Assembly (NCBI GenBank): GCA_023253905.1 | Contig: JALREG010000350.1 | Coordinates: forward strand, 1-9,349 | DNA: 9,349 nt | DNA from: Burkholderiaceae bacterium | Lineage (GTDB): Bacteria; Pseudomonadota; Gammaproteobacteria; Burkholderiales; Burkholderiaceae | Direction: 5' to 3' | In this document: piece by piece, positions 6,120-9,349 of the stretch | Position numbering within the stretch: position 1 is the first letter of the stretch | Layout of the letters: the number at the start of each line of letters is the position of its first letter | Notes under the pieces: model-generated | What the model was told of the DNA's origin: nothing | Seen by the model: the letters and a program-made list of their open reading frames with translations, nothing else | Database searches by the model: none | Translations under genes and position numbers: made by a program

Positions 6120-7121
6120 ATGGAAGTCGGTTTCTTTTACTGGCCGTTCAGCGTCGAACTGACCATGAAGATGGCAGCGGCTGCCGAGCGCTATGGCTAT
6201 GACATGATCGGTGTGGCTGACACCCCCGGTAATGCGATGGATCCCTGGGTGACGGCGGCGTTGGTGGCCGAGCACACGCGGCGGCCCAAAGTGTCGATCT
6301 GTGTCACCAACCTTGCAACCCGCCATGCGGCGGTCTCTGCAGCTGCCATCGCCTCGGTCGACCTGATCTCCGGAGGGCGCGCCATTCTCGGTATTGGCGC
6401 GGGCAACTCCGGCACCCGCAATCTGGGGGTCAAGGGCACGCCAGTCGCTGAAATGAGCGAGGGCATCGCGTACATCAAGACGCTGCTGGCGGGTGAGAAG
6501 GCTGAATACCGGGGCGGTACCGCACAGCTTCCCTGGGTGAAGCGTCCCACGCCCGTGTTCCAGGCCGCGTCGCTTCCCCGTTCACTGGTGGCGGCCGGGC
6601 GCTGCGCGGATGGCGTCTTTGTCAATTACGGGCTCGACCGGATGAGTCTGTCGGCTTCAGCCGCACACATCGCGCGTGGTGCAGCGGAGGCGGGGCGTCA
6701 GGCAGCAAGCGTCGAGGTCTGGCAGATCGGTTGTCTGGACTGCCACGAGGACCGGGACGTGGCGCGCCGGAAAATCGGCGCGATCCTCGCGTTTGTGAGT
6801 GGCTATGTCATCGGCACGGAGGACCTTGAGGCGCGAGGCGTGCCGCCGGACAAGATCGAGCCGCTGCGCGAGCTCCGCCGGCGCTATAGCACCCGGCCCG
6901 GCGAGGCGGATGCGCGGATGGTCGATGAACTGGGGTTGTTCGACTACCTCGCGGGACGGCTATCGATCTGGGGTACCCCGGACGATTGCCTGCGCCAGGC
7001 GCTGGCGGCCAAGGCGGCGGGGGCGACGCGCCTGATGTTCACCGTGAGTCTGGCGAGTGATCCGGTGCGCACGGTGGAGCTGTTCGGCGAACATGTACTG
7101 CCCGCGTTGCGGGCGGGTTAG
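6120..7121 (+). CDS. Luciferase-like (LLM class) flavin- or F420-dependent oxidoreductase
   Basis: A 333-residue TIM-barrel protein of the bacterial-luciferase-like group, which uses reduced FMN or F420 for monooxygenation or hydride transfer in the cytoplasm. Family features are the N-terminal strand VGFFYWPFS, the helix AAAAERYGYDMIGVADTPG (19-37) feeding the second strand, NLATRHAAVSAAAIASVDLI (64-83), the GRAILGIGAGNSGTRNLG segment (85-102) that contacts the cofactor phosphate, and the late WGTPDDCLRQ (about 286-295) common to this group. ATG 6120 is preferred to the GTG at 6111, since GGTGA lies five bases before the ATG and nothing suitable precedes the GTG. It starts just after the Bug stop TAG (6116-6118), so translation is probably coupled. 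The substrate is unknown. The LGIGAGNSGTRNLG segment resembles F420-using Mer-type enzymes, but many FMN enzymes share it, so the cofactor is uncertain. Confidence 0.88.
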   Translation: MEVGFFYWPFSVELTMKMAAAAERYGYDMIGVADTPGNAMDPWVTAALVAEHTRRPKVSICVTNLATRHAAVSAAAIASVDLISGGRAILGIGAGNSGTRNLGVKGTPVAEMSEGIAYIKTLLAGEKAEYRGGTAQLPWVKRPTPVFQAASLPRSLVAAGRCADGVFVNYGLDRMSLSASAAHIARGAAEAGRQAASVEVWQIGCLDCHEDRDVARRKIGAILAFVSGYVIGTEDLEARGVPPDKIEPLRELRRRYSTRPGEADARMVDELGLFDYLAGRLSIWGTPDDCLRQALAAKAAGATRLMFTVSLASDPVRTVELFGEHVLPALRAG

Positions 7122-7141
7122 CGGGCGGGTTAGCCCGCGAC
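7106..7141 (+). terminator. Candidate hairpin terminator in a 12-bp tandem repeat
   Basis: GCGGGC (7121-7126) pairs perfectly with GCCCGC (7133-7138) around the loop GGGTTA. A longer alternative pairs 7106-7114 with 7133-7141, nine base pairs with one G-U. The stem lies between two convergent genes (stops at 7121 and 7149) and could stop transcription from both sides. No T-tract follows on either strand, so it is not a textbook intrinsic terminator. Confidence 0.45.
7109..7132 (+). repeat. Perfect tandem duplication of 12 bases spanning the oxidoreductase stop
   Basis: GCGGGCGGGTTA occurs at 7109-7120 and again at 7121-7132, head to tail with no mismatch. The first copy supplies the terminal Ala-Gly codons and the first two bases of the TAG stop. 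The second copy lies just past it and provides one arm of the hairpin. It looks like a replication-slippage duplication. Confidence 0.85.
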
Positions 7142-7148
7142 CTGCGCC

Positions 7149-8126
7149 CTAAAGCGTGATGCCTGTGCGCCGGATGACCGGCCCCCATCGCGTTGCCTCA
7201 TCGGCCATTAAACGGGCGAGCACCTGCGGGCTGCCGCCGGTGGGCGTCATACCCTGACCCATCAGCCGCTCTGCGATGGCCCGATCCCGGAGGGCGTCGT
7301 TGAACTCCTGATTCAGGCGTTCAACCACCGATGCGGGGGTGCTGGCCGGTCCCACGATCGCGTTCCATGCAATGGCCTCGAAATCTTTCAGCTCAGGCAG
7401 CCCCGATTCGGCGACCGTGGGCAGATCGGGTAAGGGCTGGTAACGCGTACGGCTGGTCACGGCGAGCAGGCGCACCCGGCCGGCCTGCACATGGGGCAGG
7501 AGCGCGGGTGCAACCGTCATGATCATTTGCGTTTCACCCGTAGCCACCGACAAGGCCGAGGGCGGCGAGCCGTTATAGGGAATGTGCAGTGCGAAGGTGC
7601 CAGTGGCGACTTTGAGTAACTCCATCGACAGGTGTGAGGAGCTGCCGTTGCCGATCGATGCAAACGAGGCCTTGCCCACGTTGGCTCGCAGCCACTGCAC
7701 CAGTTCCGCGACGGACTGCACCGGCAGCTTGGCGTTGACCGCCAGCACATTGGGCTGGCTGGTTGTCATGACGATGGGTGCGAAGTCCTCTGGCAGGCGA
7801 TAAGGCATCTTCTGATAGAGAAACGGTGCGAATGCCAGGGGGCCGTTGAAACTGATGCCAAACGTATGGCCGTCAACGGCCTTGGCAATGGCGTCGGTCC
7901 CGATCAGTCCGGCCGCACCGGGCTTGTTGTCGACCACGATGGGCTGACCCAGTCGAGCGGACAGGCGGTCGCTGGTGGCCCGGATGATGAGATCAAGCGA
8001 ACTGCCTGGGCCAGTGGGGACAACCATGCGAACCGGGCGCGAGGGCCAGGTGCTCTGCGCCTGAGCGAGGCGCGAGCCGAGCGACAGTGACGCTACACCT
8101 AAGGCAAGTAGGGATCGACGCTGCAC
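7149..8126 (-). CDS. Bug/TctC-family periplasmic solute-binding protein (second, divergent ligand loop)
   Basis: A 325-residue Bug protein. The start is GTG 8126, with a strong AAGGAG eight bases upstream and a proper export signal directly after it. The N-terminus MQRRSLLALGVASLSLGSRL followed by A-Q-A before Gln24 is a signal peptide, and the RRSLL start could be a Tat signal. The body has WPSRPVRMVVP (27-37), VVDNKPGAAGLIG (64-76), SIGNGSSSHLSME and an HIPYNGSPPSAL segment. The usual PFPPGG-x-x-D loop reads PTGPGSSLD here (37-45), and the K of VPYKG is replaced by N, so the binding pocket is probably different from the other two. It converges on the flavin oxidoreductase with a 27-base gap and diverges from the third Bug gene. 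No transporter membrane subunits are nearby. The ligand is unknown. Confidence 0.92.
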   Translation of the reverse strand: MQRRSLLALGVASLSLGSRLAQAQSTWPSRPVRMVVPTGPGSSLDLIIRATSDRLSARLGQPIVVDNKPGAAGLIGTDAIAKAVDGHTFGISFNGPLAFAPFLYQKMPYRLPEDFAPIVMTTSQPNVLAVNAKLPVQSVAELVQWLRANVGKASFASIGNGSSSHLSMELLKVATGTFALHIPYNGSPPSALSVATGETQMIMTVAPALLPHVQAGRVRLLAVTSRTRYQPLPDLPTVAESGLPELKDFEAIAWNAIVGPASTPASVVERLNQEFNDALRDRAIAERLMGQGMTPTGGSPQVLARLMADEATRWGPVIRRTGITL

Positions 8127-8315
8127 AGCGATATCTCCTTGATTTGAACGTATTCGACGCTATCACAGCGGGGCGTTCAAGCGTGTCCAGCGGCAAACCC
8201 GCGCGCGGCAGCGAAACGGGCGCTATCGTTTCCCCGGGGCGAAAGCTAGACTGAACCGATCTGGCCCCTTTGGTCTGGTGGGCCCTGCTTGCGAGCACTG
8301 AAAGGAGCACTCCCT
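8127..8315. promoter_or_regulatory. Divergent promoter region between second and third bug genes
   Basis: These 189 bases lie between oppositely transcribed Bug genes. A perfect 7-bp inverted repeat, TTGAACG (8144-8150) and CGTTCAA (8174-8180), brackets a smaller dyad CGCT-ATCAC-AGCG (8158-8170). On minus, TTGAAC (8180-8175) and TCGAAT (8157-8152) are 17 bases apart and could be the -35 and -10 of the second bug gene, each matching consensus at four of six positions. Further right are the perfect octamer palindrome CCCCGGGG (8232-8239) and a loose GGCCC/GGGCC pair (8263-8267, 8280-8284). I found no clear promoter for the third bug gene. Confidence 0.5.
8144..8180. repeat. Nested inverted repeat, candidate operator
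   Basis: The outer arms TTGAACG and CGTTCAA are perfect over seven bases with a 23-base spacer. The inner dyad CGCT-N5-AGCG is almost co-centred with it (centres at about 8162 and 8164). The outer arms overlap the proposed -35 box and the probable transcription start of the second bug gene, a placement that would suit a repressor. Confidence 0.45.
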
Positions 8316-9299
8316 ATGACCTTCTCTCTGCCCCGTCTGCTTGGCCCGCTCGGCGTGGTGCTGGCGAGCATGATGTTGAACGCGGCCCCGCTCGCGCAGG
8401 AAGCGTTTCCATCCAGACCGGTTCGCATGGTCGTGCCGTATCCGCCAGGCGGGATCGGCGACTTTGTGGCCCGACTGATCGCACCCAGGTGGAGCGAGGC
8501 GCTCAAGCAGCAGATCGTGGTTGAAAACCGACCCGGTGCGGGCAGCAATATCGGTATTGACTATGTCGCCAAGGCTGCGCCTGACGGCTACACCGTACTG
8601 CTGTTCGATAGCGCGCTGGTGGTCAACGCCTCGCTCTACACGCGCTTGAGTTATGACGCGCGCCGTGACCTCGCCCCCATCATGATCGTGGGTCGCACGC
8701 CGCTGGTCCTGGCGGTGCATCCCACGCTGCCCGCGGCTAATGTGACCGAATTGATCGCGCTCGCCCGAGCGCGCCCCGGTGGGCTGACCTATGCCTCGGC
8801 AGGGAGCGGCACGCTGGTGCATCTGGCCGCTGAAATGCTCAAGACCGCAGCGAGCATTGATATCGTGCACGTACCCTACAAGGGCGCAGGGCAGGCGATT
8901 CTGGATGTGATCGGTGGGCAGGTGCCGATGATGTTTGCGGTTCCCGGTACGGCGCGGGCGCATATCGCTTCGGGCAAACTCCGGCCGCTTGCGCTGACCG
9001 GTGAGAAGCGATTCGCTGGCTTACCTTCGGTTCCCACGTTTGCAGAGACAGGGATGCGCGGCATGGACGCAAGCCTGATCGTTGGGCTGATGGTGCCTGC
9101 ACGAACGCCGGCAGCGGTGCTGGCCACGCTCCATGACACGCTTGCGGGCGTGACCGCGCACCCCGAGATCATCGGCAAGCTCGGGGAATCGGGGATGGAT
9201 ATGGTGAGGTCTGCCCCGCAGCCGTCGGAGGCTATTCTGGCCAACGAGTTCGCGTTGTGGGAACGCGTGGTGCGAAGCTCCGGCGCGAAAGTGGAGTGA
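8316..9299 (+). CDS. Bug/TctC-family periplasmic solute-binding protein (third)
   Basis: A 327-residue Bug protein. ATG 8316 is chosen because AAAGGAG lies eight bases before it; the upstream in-frame TTG at 8289 has no such site. The signal peptide has a short basic start, the hydrophobic run LLGPLGVVLASMML, and a P-L-A cleavage before Gln28. The mature protein opens FPSRPVRMVVPYPPGG, with the complete ligand loop PYPPGGIGD (41-49), then VVENRPGAGSNIG, a YASAGSGTLVHLAAE segment and VHVPYKGAGQAILDVIGGQV. It is closer to the first Bug protein than to the second in these motifs, which suggests a related ligand type. It is divergent from the second Bug gene and probably monocistronic within the window. 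The ligand is unknown, and no TctA or TctB lies before the window ends. Confidence 0.93.
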   Translation: MTFSLPRLLGPLGVVLASMMLNAAPLAQEAFPSRPVRMVVPYPPGGIGDFVARLIAPRWSEALKQQIVVENRPGAGSNIGIDYVAKAAPDGYTVLLFDSALVVNASLYTRLSYDARRDLAPIMIVGRTPLVLAVHPTLPAANVTELIALARARPGGLTYASAGSGTLVHLAAEMLKTAASIDIVHVPYKGAGQAILDVIGGQVPMMFAVPGTARAHIASGKLRPLALTGEKRFAGLPSVPTFAETGMRGMDASLIVGLMVPARTPAAVLATLHDTLAGVTAHPEIIGKLGESGMDMVRSAPQPSEAILANEFALWERVVRSSGAKVE

Positions 9300-9324
9300 C
9301 CCGGGCCTCCGGTGGAGTGGGCGT

Positions 9325-9341
9325 ACCGGGCTGACCCCGGT
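9325..9341 (+). terminator. Candidate terminator hairpin after the third bug gene
   Basis: ACCGGG (9325-9330) and CCCGGT (9336-9341) form a perfect 6-bp stem with a five-base loop, 25 bases past the TGA at 9297-9299. No run of T follows within the eight bases left in the window, so the call is tentative. Confidence 0.35.
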
Positions 9342-9349
9342 CCCGTTGA

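Noticed and set aside
8263..8284. GGCCC/GGGCC hairpin as a riboswitch or attenuator before the third bug gene
   Set aside because: A 5-bp GC stem with a 12-base loop is expected by chance at this composition; no leader peptide or conserved riboswitch core was seen.
8223..8963. Minus-strand 246-codon open frame under the third bug gene
   Set aside because: It lies opposite a clear Bug gene; its composition, rich in His, Arg and Gln, is typical of antisense translation of high-GC DNA.
1..9349. CRISPR arrays, tRNA or rRNA genes, insertion sequences, integrase or toxin-antitoxin genes
   Set aside because: No regularly spaced repeats, no tRNA-like cloverleaf or CCA-end pattern, no transposase-like frames and no terminal inverted repeats were found on reading both strands.

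Overview
The window looks like a piece of a high-GC proteobacterial genome, most likely a betaproteobacterium of the Burkholderiales. Three separate genes encode orphan tripartite-tricarboxylate (Bug/TctC) periplasmic binding proteins, a family greatly expanded in that order. They sit beside a LysR regulator and a second-type LeuC/LeuD pair, as in Bordetella, Achromobacter and Cupriavidus-like accessory catabolic loci. This taxonomic call is inferred from gene content, not from a marker gene.

Layout. Bases 1 to about 425 do not seem to belong with the rest. They are about 75% GC in the stretches I counted, against 60% just after. They hold the end of an unrecognised plus-strand reading frame (about 2-328) and a roughly 35-codon minus-strand scrap of an MmgE/PrpD-family gene (about 322-426). 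That scrap is joined in the wrong frame to a hydantoinase/oxoprolinase A-subunit gene (hyuA-like), which loses its last third. From 1807 up to 5003 all genes read on the minus strand. In transcription order they are a LeuC-like large subunit, a LeuD-like small subunit, a LysR-type regulator and the truncated hyuA-like gene. A 149-base divergent region (5004-5152) with two small palindromes, one of them a T-N11-A LysR-type box, separates leuC from a plus-strand pair: a Bug protein and a luciferase-like flavin-dependent oxidoreductase whose start lies 1 base past the Bug stop. A GC hairpin in a tandem 12-base repeat closes this pair. Next come two further Bug genes transcribed away from each other, 7149-8126 on minus and 8316-9299 on plus, with a 189-base intergenic region that carries a long inverted repeat.

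Working picture (inference). The central part resembles a LysR-controlled locus for uptake and breakdown of a small organic acid. A Bug protein would capture a carboxylate in the periplasm, the aconitase-superfamily LeuCD pair would isomerise or hydrate/dehydrate a hydroxy-acid, and the flavin oxidoreductase and the ATP-dependent hydantoinase-type enzyme would act on related intermediates. The LeuC-like subunit keeps its three iron-sulfur cysteines but differs from true isopropylmalate isomerase at several normally invariant positions, and no leuA or leuB is present. I therefore doubt that it serves leucine synthesis. No CRISPR array, tRNA, rRNA, insertion sequence or phage module was seen.
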